This document shows, in pieces, positions 8,601-17,541 of a stretch of DNA of 32,014 bases; position 1 is the first letter of the stretch, and each line of letters opens with the position of its first letter. The position numbers and the translations under genes were made by a program. The stretch covers positions 1 to 32,014 of the forward strand of contig CALEVL010000110.1 in assembly GCA_937924675.1 (NCBI GenBank), read 5' to 3'. The DNA comes from an uncultured Ignavibacteria bacterium (GTDB lineage Bacteria; Bacteroidota; Ignavibacteria; Tepidaquicellales; Tepidaquicellaceae). Under the pieces are notes generated by a model. It was not told where the DNA came from. It saw only the letters and a program-made list of their open reading frames with translations, and made no database searches.

Positions 8601-10460
8601 AAAAGCCGCTCCGCGATCAATACTCTTTCTCAAGGAGTCCATTACATTGTAAGAAACATATCCCGAAGAATCTGTCCTGTAAACTTTTGTAGCACCCGAA
8701 GAGAGAGACGGCGGGTTTACAATTGAAAGAATGTCAATGTTTGATTTAGTCTGGTGAGAAATTTGTTCCGGATACGTTCCACCTCCGGTTACATATATAA
8801 AATTCTTAAGCCAATAGTCCGGTTGCTGGGCTTCATAATTAATGATTTTATCTACAATGGACTGAGCTTCAACAGGATAATAAGCTGGAAGTCTTCCAAC
8901 AGGTATCTGATTATAATAACAGAAGGTGCCAACGTTGAAGTTGGCAAAGTATCCGTCTGAAGGCGGATATCCGTAAACCGGAACAAGGTTCTGATAGTAA
9001 GCGGAAGTTGAAAGATTTTTCTTCGGATCGAGTGAACCTCTGCCAAAGAGGCAAATATAGCCAAGCTTTGGAAGCTGCCAGTTGTTATAAACATGCCTGG
9101 TAAAATTTCTAACTGCAACAGGGCTTTCGTTTCCAAAGTTGAAGATGTCATAAATATCTTCTACCTCTGCTTTAACGGATCTAAAATTATCTCTGGTCTG
9201 CCTGTAAGCTCTTAATTGTTCTGCCTGTGACTCAAGCAGTTTATTGTAGATTATGAGATAGTCGGCACCGTTTGAAGCAGATGCAAGATCCGGAACACTT
9301 CTCTGCTTTATTCTGAAAGGTTTTAACGTGATGTTATTATTGATCAATACAAGTTTTGCATTGCTCATAGCAGTGAACTTGAGAGTATCAGTACTATAAC
9401 TGGAAGAAGTCATTCTCCTGTAATTCTGAACATCATAAATGTTGATCGGCAAAGCATTGTTTCCACCTGAAATTGAAAACAGCCTCGATGTTGTATCAGA
9501 ACCCCCAAGAGCAGATGTAAACAAATTATTTCTGAAACCAAATTTCCTCGGATATCCAATCTCCATTAAATCGACATTCATATTGCTGCTAAATCCACCG
9601 GTATTTGTGTATCTGACTGATACAGTATTAACAGAAGACAATAGCAATGAGCTGGAGAATGTTATTGTTGAATCAATTCTGTTTGCATCATTTGTAGATA
9701 TTGTTGCTACCAGATTGTTGTTTACTCTTAGTTCTATTGAGTGTTCATTTACAACAGAAGTGTTTCTGTTTGTAGGATAGCAGAGAATCTTGAATGTTGC
9801 GTTTTGAACAACGCTGCTCAGCATTGGTAAACTGAATGTATCACTAAGAGATGCCGTATTGCCCAAAGAACTCCAAAGCCAGCCTTCAGCTCTGTACTTT
9901 TCTGTTGAAAGAAATCTCAGATCGGATGAACTGAAATTCTCTCCCTGTGAATAAAAATAATCACGTTCAAGATGAACTACATCTGTGAAATATGACGGAG
10001 CATAAGTCAAACCGGAATTGTGAGATACGTTTGTATATCTCAATCCCACTGAACCTCCCCAGTCGACCCAATATGTGTTTGTATCAGAATATTGATTGTA
10101 ATACTCGTTCAGAGTGTAGGAAAGATTGTTCAAATGATCATATACTTTAGTCGGACCTCCGTAGCTTAGTACGCCGTAAAAATCGAGATAGTCATTTGCA
10201 TCAAAAGTACCGTCCTGTTCACCGCTAAAATATACAGGCAGTTGAACTCCGTTGTTGTAAAGCTTTACAGTCCGCGGATCAATCGTTGCAGTATTTATGC
10301 CCGCATTTGTAAAGTCATTACGATCAACACGGTGCATTCCATCCTGTGCAACATACATTTTGAGATATGTCTTATTGGGAGTGATCCAGTTCTGATCCTG
10401 TGAAAAAGATACTGAGCTATACAGAAGCATCAGCATGAATGAAAAAACAATGTTTCTCAT
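5601..10460 (-). CDS. C25-family (gingipain/PorU-like) cysteine peptidase with ILEI-type domain and T9SS type A sorting domain
   Basis: This is a 1619-residue exported protein. A signal peptide (1-20, cut before QDQNW) leads into a beta-rich PorU-like N-terminal part (GEQDGTFDANDYLDFYG). The C25 catalytic domain (about 389-755) carries His626 in RGHAGSHDWE and Cys656 in LTCFTGE; their 30-residue spacing is close to that of gingipains. Next come a CARDB-like domain (about 755-865), an Fn3-like region, an ILEI/FAM3-like domain (about 1044-1149), and a Cys cluster (1161, 1162, 1168, 1171). More beta-sandwich follows, and a T9SS sorting domain starts at YNYPNP (1528-1533) with a FlgD-like fold and the end KLVILR. 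It should pass the outer membrane by T9SS and stay on the cell surface. It lies 32 nt after its paralogue and is probably co-transcribed. It could be a second sortase rather than a degradative protease; the sequence does not decide. Confidence 0.88.
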   Translation of the reverse strand: MRNIVFSFMLMLLYSSVSFSQDQNWITPNKTYLKMYVAQDGMHRVDRNDFTNAGINTATIDPRTVKLYNNGVQLPVYFSGEQDGTFDANDYLDFYGVLSYGGPTKVYDHLNNLSYTLNEYYNQYSDTNTYWVDWGGSVGLRYTNVSHNSGLTYAPSYFTDVVHLERDYFYSQGENFSSSDLRFLSTEKYRAEGWLWSSLGNTASLSDTFSLPMLSSVVQNATFKILCYPTNRNTSVVNEHSIELRVNNNLVATISTNDANRIDSTITFSSSLLLSSVNTVSVRYTNTGGFSSNMNVDLMEIGYPRKFGFRNNLFTSALGGSDTTSRLFSISGGNNALPINIYDVQNYRRMTSSSYSTDTLKFTAMSNAKLVLINNNITLKPFRIKQRSVPDLASASNGADYLIIYNKLLESQAEQLRAYRQTRDNFRSVKAEVEDIYDIFNFGNESPVAVRNFTRHVYNNWQLPKLGYICLFGRGSLDPKKNLSTSAYYQNLVPVYGYPPSDGYFANFNVGTFCYYNQIPVGRLPAYYPVEAQSIVDKIINYEAQQPDYWLKNFIYVTGGGTYPEQISHQTKSNIDILSIVNPPSLSSGATKVYRTDSSGYVSYNVMDSLRKSIDRGAAFLNYRGHAGSHDWEIAMEDPNTLNNGLRLPFILSLTCFTGENSLANYRGFGERFMYLANKGSIGFVGTTGWSYAQNGNDYGTHITTTIKNDTSRRLGKITQYAQRIMSRDSLSFAVRHTLNCYSLLGDPASEIRIPKHPELSITNNDYDLTNQFPSVGDNVTVTIHPKNFGLFTDSSKVRFLVKKDNINYRTYDFVVPHFGYEDTVDYTFPIDSLGNYDIIVTLDQDNWIPQENKSNNSITISLPVKDNSYVPLRPVANALITTDSVLFTGLNPRVSSSGNSIKVILQVDTTISFSSSALRTFNSSSVAGVSTSFSSIVPVRVNNTIHFWRTNAVINNDSTGWSEVNKFTYQTGALTSGSKSDRDASVSQTVDVYKFSSSQFPQSDLNNTTFSSNGIQLSDFPATMFVRSYGSNAEEASFFSLGNKNIYIDGGKNTGLNVVKAKKLTGSVLEFKNLKMNTGTSSDSLVTFLNTFDSTHYLMLLNAAYFPGGQYLSANAKTKLRQFGSIYCDSIGLLSYFHTWSLIGWQGASHAQVSEMFDPCCRPAPGCVSCVQWNESVSNLNTTFRKTTGTVSNFVGPAKQWNNFSWTQTIPANSSIKFDVYGIDASDNQQYLLYSDVTSNSFADLSFVNAIRYPRLNLVAKLAIDTTTGNQSPVLNSLKVNYVPAAEFVWDLNTLNIQSTYKVGDEIKFTTNVHNTGYTDIPGLIVNVFKKSVADNNLIYSDTSMNALLPGASSILARKFIVPYFRDSMNAVVQFKLYDKNNEFYTFNNDLVIPMYSTRLYRPVNFQVYSDGAPLNSGDFVSRKPEIRIETDLTEATLSPMPDTMRISLKLNDKYIPYFNNGISNSVMRSSQKDNVAQQSTSKFLFYPELERGEHELMIILRQDEFTADTAFFDVIVSDDFSIKDLYNYPNPMKGETNFMFTLTGAEQPDNVKIRIYTVGGRLIKEILSPAYIGSNSIAWDGKDNDGDFVANGTYIYKLITSDGIESEGRAEKLVILR
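6948..6980 (-). other. CC-x5-C-x2-C cysteine cluster in the left protease
   Basis: Codons for Cys1161, 1162, 1168 and 1171 (DPCCRPAPGCVSC) directly follow the ILEI-like domain. The same spacing is kept in the paralogue at 11840-11872, although the surrounding sequence has drifted. The likely roles are a disulfide knot or a metal site on the cell surface. Confidence 0.7.
7014..7331 (-). other. ILEI/FAM3-like domain coding segment (left protease)
   Basis: Residues about 1044-1149 show the pattern of the interleukin-like EMT inducer fold: IYIDGGKNTGLNVVK, LTGSVLEFKNL, a DSLVTFLN helix, LMLLNAAYFPGG, LSANAKTKLRQFGS and WSLIGWQGA. In the family as I remember it, the matching blocks are GxNVxVxxxxTGxVL, xxFLxxIPxGxIVL, LxxxAxxxLxxLGS and WxxIGxKGA. 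The assignment is by pattern only. Confidence 0.6.
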
Positions 10461-10492
10461 ATAACTATTTGAATGTTTATTTTTGCAATTTT

Positions 10493-13400
10493 TTATCTGA
10501 GTACTGCAAGTTTCTTTGTCTCGGTTATGCTTGCGGTCTTATCTGTAAACACGAGTTTGTAAAGATAGGTCCCGTTCGCAACAATGTCGCCGTCATCGTC
10601 TCTTCCATCCCATTCTATTGTATTCATTCCCGGCTGTGAGATACCTGTCAACTTCTTAATTAGCCTTCCCGAAGATGTGTAGATATTTATTGCAAAGTTT
10701 CCTTGAGAATCCTTTTCGTCAGCTCCAAACATGAATGAAGTCTTATCTCTCATCGGATTCGGGTAGTTGTAAAGCTCGGATTCCGTGAAGTCACCCCCTG
10801 CACTTACTTCAAATACAAGCGAATCAATATTGCCATCATTATCTTTTGTAACGAGAGCAAAAGTGTTCTTGCCATTTTCAAGCTCCGGACTGAAGGCAAC
10901 AAGTGAACCTCCGCTGCCGGATTGATCTTTGCCAATGCTGATATTGAGCACAGGATTTAACGAGCCCTGAACAAAATATGGTATATATCTTCCATTGATC
11001 CTGATTGCTAACCTTGATGTGTCGCGCATCAGATCCGGAAATGAATCGCCTTTATAAATTATTGCAGCTTCAGGCTTTGAACTTACAATTTCCCCGCCGG
11101 AAATTTCTTTGCCGTCGAGCGTCAATGCAAAGGGCAACTTGTTCGAATGGATTTCAACAGCTGTTCCGGTAAAATATTCCGCTGTGTTATTGAACAAATA
11201 GAATTCGCCAAATGATTCAACAGGTTTAACACGGAAAATATATTTAGTAGCAATCTGTCTCCCGGCATCGGCAAAGCTATTCGTATAGGTAATCGCGCTG
11301 TCTGTCTTGAGAATTCGCTTTACGGTATCTGAAAACACTCTGCTTGTATCGGAGACAATATCTCTGAATACATCAATTGCAGTTTCTTTAAGATAGATAT
11401 ATCCTGCATTGCTGAAGGTGAAGCTGAAATTGGTCTGGTCTGTTCCTCTGTCATTGTTTCCGATTGTTAATGAATTCTTCTGGAGTATCAATTCAGCTGC
11501 AGGAGAGAAATTTACATTAAGCGATCTTAAGATCGGAGAAAAACCTCCGGTTGCATAGTCAATACTCATCTTAGCTATCAGATTCAGTCTGGGAAATACT
11601 GAAGCGTCGATCGAGATAAGCTCGGTAAATTTATTTGAAGAAACATTTGTCATCAGCAAACTGTCAATACCCGAAGCGCGAATACCTACAACATCAAATG
11701 TTAATGAGCTGTTTGGAGATTGAACATAATCCCAAGAGAAATCTGTCCATGAGTTTGCCGGTCCGACTATATTCTCGACAGTTCCCGATTGCCTTCTGAA
11801 TATAACATTCATTGAGCTGACAGATTCAGTCCAATGATTACAGCTTACACAATTCGGCGCAGGTCTGCAGCACGGATCGAACATTTCGGAAACACCACTT
11901 TGTGGGGCGCCAAGATATCCGATGAAACTCCAGGTATGAAAGTATGACAACAAGCCGATCGAATCGCACTTAGTGCTTCCGAACTGACGCAACTTTGCTT
12001 TTGAATTTGCTGACAAGGTTGTGCCACCTGGGAAATAAGCTGCATTCAAAAGCATTAAGAAATGTGTGGAGTCAAACGTATTCAGAAAATTTAATAGCGA
12101 GTCATTTGAACCTGTTGCAGAAGTCATCTTAAGATTCAGAAACTGAAGAATGTCACCGTTAAGTCGTTTTACCTTAATCATATTCAGACCGGAGTTTGTT
12201 CCGCCATCAATGTAAACATTCTTCTCTCCAACGCTGAAGTATGATGCCTCTTCACCATTGCTGCCGTAAGATCTTACATATAAGTTTGCGGGATACTCAT
12301 AAAGTTTGATTCCGTCATCATTGCTTACTGTGTTGAACAATGTATTCTGTGGGAACTGTACTTTCTTTGATTTCACGATCTGCGAGAATAACTGAGAATT
12401 AATGTATCTGTCATCATCTCCTGATAATGCTCTTAATTCTCCGCCGTAAATAAATGTCATAGGAGTTGACCAGCCCGAAGAATCACCACCTACTATAGAA
12501 TAAGTCCTCCAGTGATACAGCTTGCCCGAAGAACCCGGAAGATAGTTTGTCTTAAACTTTGTAACTGAACCGGTAGGGCTGTTATTCACAAACAATCTTT
12601 TGGCAGGTGAGTTGAAACTCATAGTTGTATCAAGCTCAATCATCACACTGTAATTTGTTCCCGGAGCAAGATTCGGATTCAATCCTGACAATTCAACTGA
12701 ATCTCCGTAAACTATTGAATTGTCAACCGGTCCAAGTGCAAGGTATGTGGTACTCTTAACAGGTATTGTTATCGTGGCTGAATTATTGCTTTCATTCTCT
12801 TCACTATATCTGTTATTTCTGTCTAGTGTAACTGTCATCTGATAAATATCGGATGAGTCAACCGTGAACGAATAAGAAATTGTATCGCGGTACTTGAATG
12901 CCTTGTAAACAGTATCTTTTGTAGATATTACTACATTGTTGGATTTTAGTTCAAACCTGATAATACATGTGTCGGCATACAGTCCGAAATTTTTGGGATA
13001 AATAGTCAGAGTTTGTTTCTCACCCGGAAGCAAAGATTCATTCTTAAGTTTATAATCCTCGCTTTTAATTTCGAATTCAGGCGTTCTCGGAATTCGCAAC
13101 CTTGCAGCTGCATCTCCTATCAGATTGTAGCAATTTACAGTATGCATTACCGAGAAGCTCAGTGAGTCCCCGCTCATAGCTTTTCCAGCAGACTTGGTCA
13201 TGTCACCAATACTTCTGACCGAATCCCGCTTTATAGATTGCAGCATATATGTTCCGAAAGTATTGCCAACATCACCAAAACTCCAACCGGTTGTGCCTAT
13301 GAATCCTATTGCACCTTTGCCCTGCAGATACAGGAACTGTTCACCAAATCCTCTGAAATCTGCCAAAGAATTTTCTCCTGTGAAACAAGTCAGGCTAAGA

Positions 13401-15346
13401 ACAACAGGCAGCTTGTTTCCGTTAGACAAAGTATTAGGATCTTGCATACCGACTTCCCAATCATGACTACCTGCATGTCCTCTGAAATTGACAAATGCAG
13501 TACCACGGTTTATTGTGTTCTTTATTGAATCTGCATAATTGAAAGTAACAGTTCCGGATGTATCTGTTCTGTAAACCTTTGCAGCATATGATGACAACAC
13601 CGGAGGTTCAACATACACAAACGCTTCAAAGTTTGACTTCTGCTGATGATAGTATTGCTCATAAGGTGTACCTCCGCCGGTAATGAATGTGTAAGTCTTA
13701 TTCCAGTCACCATGCGGCTCATTCTCATACGCAATGATCTTGTCAACAATTACCTGTGCTTCAGACGGATAGTAGGCCGGGATTCTTCCGACAGCAACCT
13801 GACTGTAATAAAAGAATGTTCCCATGTTGAAGTTAACAAAGTAACCGTCTGATGGCGGATTGCCGTAAACAGGCACAAGGTTTTGGTAATATGCCGATGT
13901 AGGTTTGTTTTTTTTAGGATCAAGTGAGCCTCTTCCAAATAAAGTTACATATTTAACCTTAGGAGATTGCCAATTATCATTTGCATGTTTAACAAAATAT
14001 CTGACTGCAAGCGGGTTCTCAATTCCATAGCCAAATATATCATAGATGTCTTCTATCTCCGCTTTGAATGACCTGTAGTTATTTGCTGTCTGTCTGTAAG
14101 CTCTGAGTTGTTCTGCCTGAGCTTCAAGCAGTTTGTTGTAAACTAGAAGATAGTCAGCTCCGTTTGATGAGGATACAAGATCGGGCACTTGTCTTGATTT
14201 TATTCTTACGGGTGATTTTCTTATCGTATCATTATAGATCTCTAACCGTGCGTTTGCCTTTGCAGAAAATTTCAGAGTATCCGCATTTGAAGTGAATTGC
14301 TGAATTCTAAGATTATTAGCGGCATCATAAATAAACAGGGCATTTCCGGAATTGAAACCGGCAACGCTAAATGATTTTGCAGAAGTATCTCCCTGCGGGA
14401 GAATTGACTTGTATGAATTTTCCGAAAACCTGAATGATCTTGGATAACCTAGTTCAAAGAGATCAAAGTACATTGCACCTGCAAATCCTGATGCAGCTAA
14501 ATATTTTACTTCAATTGTATTCTGTGAAGATGTAAGCAGGGATGAGGGGAAACTGATAGTTGTATCAATCCTTTGAAAATCATTTGAGAAAAGTGTGTCA
14601 ACAGCAATTCCATTTACTATCAACTGCAAAGAGTGTTCATTCGGAATATTCGTGTCAATGTTTTTGGGATATGCAAAAACTCTCAAAGTTGCATCGCTAA
14701 TTGTTTGTGAAAGCATGGGAAGTGAAAAAGATCTGTTTACAAGTTGGTTTGAATTCAACAGAGTCCAGTACCATCCTTCACCTCGCAGTTTTTCAGTTGT
14801 CAGATACCTGTAGTCACCCCCGTTCAGATTTTCACCCAAGGAATAAATTGCATCCGTTTCAAAATGCAACAGCTCTTTTACAAATTGCTGAGGATAGGGG
14901 ATAGTAGATGTGTGTGTGTAGTTTTGAATTCTTAGTCCGTTCGCACCACCCCAGTCAATCCAATATACGCTTGTATCAGAATACAGATTGTAGTACTCGT
15001 TTGTTGTGTAGGCAACAGAATTGTTTTGTTCTCTCGAGTAAGTCAGTCCGCCATAATTTCTCACTGCAAAAAAATCTATGTAGTCATTGTCATTGAAAAC
15101 ACCGTCCTGTTCACCCTGAAAGTGAATTGGCAATTGATTTCCCAGGTAAAAAAGTCTTGCAGTCCGAGGGTCAAATGAAGTGGGCACACCGGCAGCAACA
15201 AAATCAGATTTCTTGATTCTGTATATGCCATCATCAGCAATATAAAGCTTCAGATAAGTTCTGTTTGGTGTTATCCAGTTGAAATTCTGGCCAATTGCAA
15301 AGGTTGGAACCAATGACAGGAATAGTAAAAAAGCTGCTCTCTTCAT
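10493..15346 (-). CDS. C25-family (gingipain/PorU-like) cysteine peptidase with T9SS sorting domain, paralogue of the neighbouring gene
   Basis: This 1617-residue protein has the same layout as the gene at 5601-10460. A signal peptide is cut after AIG (residue 19), and the N-terminal part again has GEQDGVFNDNDYIDFFA. The C25 domain carries His624 in RGHAGSHDWE and Cys654 in LTCFTGE. A CARDB-like domain with a NFGLYADT strand follows, then an ILEI-like domain from about residue 1043, the Cys cluster 1159/1160/1166/1169, and a sorting domain from YNYPNP (1526-1531) to the end KLAVLR. Long shared words such as LRAYRQT, LFGRGSLDPKKN and LLNAAYFPGG show a tandem duplication. Divergence is higher in the N-terminal and late beta domains. 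Transcription probably starts in the 118-nt gap upstream or reads through from the glycosyltransferase genes. Both copies keep the catalytic pair, so both may be active. Confidence 0.88.
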   Translation of the reverse strand: MKRAAFLLFLSLVPTFAIGQNFNWITPNRTYLKLYIADDGIYRIKKSDFVAAGVPTSFDPRTARLFYLGNQLPIHFQGEQDGVFNDNDYIDFFAVRNYGGLTYSREQNNSVAYTTNEYYNLYSDTSVYWIDWGGANGLRIQNYTHTSTIPYPQQFVKELLHFETDAIYSLGENLNGGDYRYLTTEKLRGEGWYWTLLNSNQLVNRSFSLPMLSQTISDATLRVFAYPKNIDTNIPNEHSLQLIVNGIAVDTLFSNDFQRIDTTISFPSSLLTSSQNTIEVKYLAASGFAGAMYFDLFELGYPRSFRFSENSYKSILPQGDTSAKSFSVAGFNSGNALFIYDAANNLRIQQFTSNADTLKFSAKANARLEIYNDTIRKSPVRIKSRQVPDLVSSSNGADYLLVYNKLLEAQAEQLRAYRQTANNYRSFKAEIEDIYDIFGYGIENPLAVRYFVKHANDNWQSPKVKYVTLFGRGSLDPKKNKPTSAYYQNLVPVYGNPPSDGYFVNFNMGTFFYYSQVAVGRIPAYYPSEAQVIVDKIIAYENEPHGDWNKTYTFITGGGTPYEQYYHQQKSNFEAFVYVEPPVLSSYAAKVYRTDTSGTVTFNYADSIKNTINRGTAFVNFRGHAGSHDWEVGMQDPNTLSNGNKLPVVLSLTCFTGENSLADFRGFGEQFLYLQGKGAIGFIGTTGWSFGDVGNTFGTYMLQSIKRDSVRSIGDMTKSAGKAMSGDSLSFSVMHTVNCYNLIGDAAARLRIPRTPEFEIKSEDYKLKNESLLPGEKQTLTIYPKNFGLYADTCIIRFELKSNNVVISTKDTVYKAFKYRDTISYSFTVDSSDIYQMTVTLDRNNRYSEENESNNSATITIPVKSTTYLALGPVDNSIVYGDSVELSGLNPNLAPGTNYSVMIELDTTMSFNSPAKRLFVNNSPTGSVTKFKTNYLPGSSGKLYHWRTYSIVGGDSSGWSTPMTFIYGGELRALSGDDDRYINSQLFSQIVKSKKVQFPQNTLFNTVSNDDGIKLYEYPANLYVRSYGSNGEEASYFSVGEKNVYIDGGTNSGLNMIKVKRLNGDILQFLNLKMTSATGSNDSLLNFLNTFDSTHFLMLLNAAYFPGGTTLSANSKAKLRQFGSTKCDSIGLLSYFHTWSFIGYLGAPQSGVSEMFDPCCRPAPNCVSCNHWTESVSSMNVIFRRQSGTVENIVGPANSWTDFSWDYVQSPNSSLTFDVVGIRASGIDSLLMTNVSSNKFTELISIDASVFPRLNLIAKMSIDYATGGFSPILRSLNVNFSPAAELILQKNSLTIGNNDRGTDQTNFSFTFSNAGYIYLKETAIDVFRDIVSDTSRVFSDTVKRILKTDSAITYTNSFADAGRQIATKYIFRVKPVESFGEFYLFNNTAEYFTGTAVEIHSNKLPFALTLDGKEISGGEIVSSKPEAAIIYKGDSFPDLMRDTSRLAIRINGRYIPYFVQGSLNPVLNISIGKDQSGSGGSLVAFSPELENGKNTFALVTKDNDGNIDSLVFEVSAGGDFTESELYNYPNPMRDKTSFMFGADEKDSQGNFAINIYTSSGRLIKKLTGISQPGMNTIEWDGRDDDGDIVANGTYLYKLVFTDKTASITETKKLAVLR
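11905..12226 (-). other. ILEI/FAM3-like domain coding segment (right protease)
   Basis: The segment starts near residue 1041 with NVYIDGGTNSGLNMIK, continues with LNGDILQFLNL, LMLLNAAYFPGG and LRQFGSTKCDSIG, and ends WSFIGYLGAP. It aligns with the copy at 7014-7331 without visible gaps apart from one or two residues, and is one of the best-kept parts of the two proteases outside the catalytic domain. Confidence 0.58.
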
Positions 15347-15464
15347 AATATTGTTCAGTTCGGCAATAAGTTAATAAGGTAATAACAGCGGGAATTCTCC
15401 TCCCGATCAACAACACAAATGACCTCAAAAAAAGTCACTGAAAGTACCTTTTAAAAAAAAAAGA

Positions 15465-16421
15465 TTAAGAAAATTGTCGAATTTTTCTGAATAGCTTTGA
15501 ATTTATTTTTGAAGGAGCAATTGATGCCATAATACTTACAACCGGAATGTGGGAACCCTTCCAGAAGTTGTATTCTTTGAATAGATCCTTAATAATTGAT
15601 TTGTCTGCACCGAAGTCAGACAATGCGGCACATGAAGTCAGCAAGTAATAAACAATTCTTTTTCTGATATCCTGATCTTTGAAAAACGACGATTTCCTCA
15701 AGTGCCGGGCAATGCTCAAAATTGACTTTGCCTTTTCGGCAATCATAGACTTTGTATTCTTTACCATGGAAATCTTCTGTTTCGATTCCATATTCATGTA
15801 AAAAAGAACTTCCGGAATATGAATGATCTTATTGTTACAGATTGCTGCTCTAACATCGTATTCATAATCTTCCCAAATTCTTGCATTGGACCAGGGTCCT
15901 ATCTTATTAACGGTCTCTCTTCTCCAAACACAGGAACTTGTCGCCCATGGCCTGCCGTGAACATCAAAAATTATTGGAATGATACTTTCAAATGCCTTAT
16001 CATTCTTGTTGCGCAAGTAGTTGCCTGTTGATCTGATCAGCAAAGTCTTGCTATAAGCCATCCCGTAGTCCGGATTTGCTTCCAGATTGCTTACAAGCTT
16101 CTCAAGAAAATTCTTATGCCAGAAATCATCTGAATCAAGATAAGTAAGATAATCGCCTTTGGCAACGAGTCTTCCCACTTCTCTTGAAGAGCCCGGACCT
16201 ATATTCTTCTTGTTTCTTAGAATCTTTACTGTAAGGTCCTTTGAATGAAATCCATCGATCACATTCAAATCGACTTGATCTGTAGAATTATCGTCAACCA
16301 GAATTAGCTCAATAGGCCTGTATGTCTGTTCCATCACAGATTCAATGGATGACATCAACAGGTCCAGCCTGTTAAAAAATGGAATTATTACAGATACGAG
16401 TTTGTCTTTCCTTAATTCCAT
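15465..16421 (-). CDS. GT2 family glycosyltransferase
   Basis: This 318-residue cytoplasmic GT-A enzyme would move a sugar from a nucleotide donor onto a glycan or lipid-linked acceptor. The N-terminal Rossmann-like half shows VSVIIPFFNR (9-18), LVDDNSTD (41-48), NIGPGSSREVG and the metal-binding DSDDFW (96-101). The acidic WEDYEYDVR motif later in the protein fits the catalytic-base position of GT2 enzymes. The C-terminal ~100 residues are helical and basic, without membrane segments. It is the last glycosyltransferase before the proteases. A 136-nt gap on its upstream side, where I see no gene, may hold its own promoter. Donor and acceptor are not predictable. Confidence 0.88.
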   Translation of the reverse strand: MELRKDKLVSVIIPFFNRLDLLMSSIESVMEQTYRPIELILVDDNSTDQVDLNVIDGFHSKDLTVKILRNKKNIGPGSSREVGRLVAKGDYLTYLDSDDFWHKNFLEKLVSNLEANPDYGMAYSKTLLIRSTGNYLRNKNDKAFESIIPIIFDVHGRPWATSSCVWRRETVNKIGPWSNARIWEDYEYDVRAAICNNKIIHIPEVLFYMNMESKQKISMVKNTKSMIAEKAKSILSIARHLRKSSFFKDQDIRKRIVYYLLTSCAALSDFGADKSIIKDLFKEYNFWKGSHIPVVSIMASIAPSKINSKLFRKIRQFS

Positions 16422-16557
16422 TTATGAAATCTGTTTAGGTTGTAAAATTGCCTTGTTGCAAACAGATAAGTGATGTTTTAGGGATTGTTGGTTCTCTTTA
16501 AGTTAGCAAAAATATCATTACCAATAAAGATTATTTTGCAGTTGCGGAAGTGAAGAA

Positions 16558-17541
16558 TTAGCTGATTTCAGACAATCTCAGCCTCATTTTCCTGATACTT
16601 GCATGGACTGACTTGTAAGAAGGCTTGAGAAGAATATTCTTTCTGCCAAGCCAGTTTGGCATTCTTGAAAGCAGTGACTCAATTTCAGAATACTTGGCTC
16701 TTCCATGTTTCTCAATATATAAGTCAATTGATCTGACTATCATTCGGACATCTTCCAATACATAGGTCTTAGAAATTCCTTTTGAAGAGATCAGATCCCT
16801 AATTCTCTTAACCTGAGTCGGTTCGAGATGCAGTCCTAAATGCCAAAGATTCAGTCTCGCAATCTCCGTACTTGATGAATCAAGTTCCCTGAAATTTACT
16901 TTACTGTTATTATTTGGATGACGCCTGTACTTCAGCAGGACTTCTTCAAGGTTATAAACTTTCCCATATCTTATCAAACGGCTTATGAACCCAAAGTCTT
17001 CAGCATGAATGAATCTGTTTTCATATTTGATCTTGTGATCGTCACAAGTCTTTTTCCTGAACATAGTCGAAGGGTTGGCAAGCGTGCATTTGAACATTAT
17101 GCTGAATTGCAGATCTTCATTCTCAACAGGTTTTCTTGGATGACCGCAAACTCTTCCGGCCGGATCAATTTCCACAATGTTAGAACCAACAAGCACATAA
17201 TCAGGATTCTTTTCTAGAAAGTCTACCTGCTTCTGAATTCTTTCCGGTAATGAAATGTCATCTGCATCGTGAAGTGCTATATATTTTCCGCTTGCTTCAT
17301 TAAGTGCTGTATTAAGTGAAGCAATTCGGCCGATGTTCGTATCAAAAGAAATGACCTTCAACCTGGTGTCTCCAAGAAATTCATTAACAATATTCTGAGT
17401 CCGGTCTGTAGATCCGTCGTCAACAACTATGTATTCAATTTCTTCATAAGTTTGCTGTAGAATGCTTTCAATAGATTCCGCAATATACTTTTCACAATTT
17501 CTGACGGTTGTAATTACTGTAACAAGAGGTTTGGTTTTCAT
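16558..17541 (-). CDS. GT2 family glycosyltransferase
   Basis: This 327-residue single-domain GT2 enzyme shows VTVITTVRN (7-15), VVDDGSTDRT (39-48), NIGRIASLNTAL and HDADD (91-95), the last being the nucleotide-sugar/metal motif. IHAEDFGF supplies the likely catalytic acid/base region. The ALHDADDIS...R...Q...FL pattern is typical of the WcaA-like subgroup. The ATG overlaps the stop of the upstream gene as ATGA (17538-17541), so translation is probably coupled. There are no membrane helices, so the enzyme should act at the cytoplasmic face. The sugar is unknown. Confidence 0.9.
   Translation of the reverse strand: MKTKPLVTVITTVRNCEKYIAESIESILQQTYEEIEYIVVDDGSTDRTQNIVNEFLGDTRLKVISFDTNIGRIASLNTALNEASGKYIALHDADDISLPERIQKQVDFLEKNPDYVLVGSNIVEIDPAGRVCGHPRKPVENEDLQFSIMFKCTLANPSTMFRKKTCDDHKIKYENRFIHAEDFGFISRLIRYGKVYNLEEVLLKYRRHPNNNSKVNFRELDSSSTEIARLNLWHLGLHLEPTQVKRIRDLISSKGISKTYVLEDVRMIVRSIDLYIEKHGRAKYSEIESLLSRMPNWLGRKNILLKPSYKSVHASIRKMRLRLSEIS

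Noticed and set aside
9439..9780. 113-codon open frame on the + strand inside the left protease gene
   Set aside because: It lies entirely opposite a well-supported coding region, has no recognisable motif, and its composition mirrors the antisense of beta-rich coding sequence.
15347..15464. T-run and small inverted repeat (CGGGA/TCCCG) as a terminator between the last GT gene and the first protease
   Set aside because: The long T-run follows the GT stop without a preceding stem, and the 5-bp repeat further on has no T-run, so no terminator can be supported; the gap may instead hold a promoter.
16507..16514. TATTTTTG on the minus strand, matching the Bacteroidota -7 box TAnnTTTG, upstream of the GT at 15465-16421
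   Set aside because: No TTG/TTTG -33 box lies at the right distance, and an AT-rich gap gives such a match easily by chance; it is not listed as a promoter.
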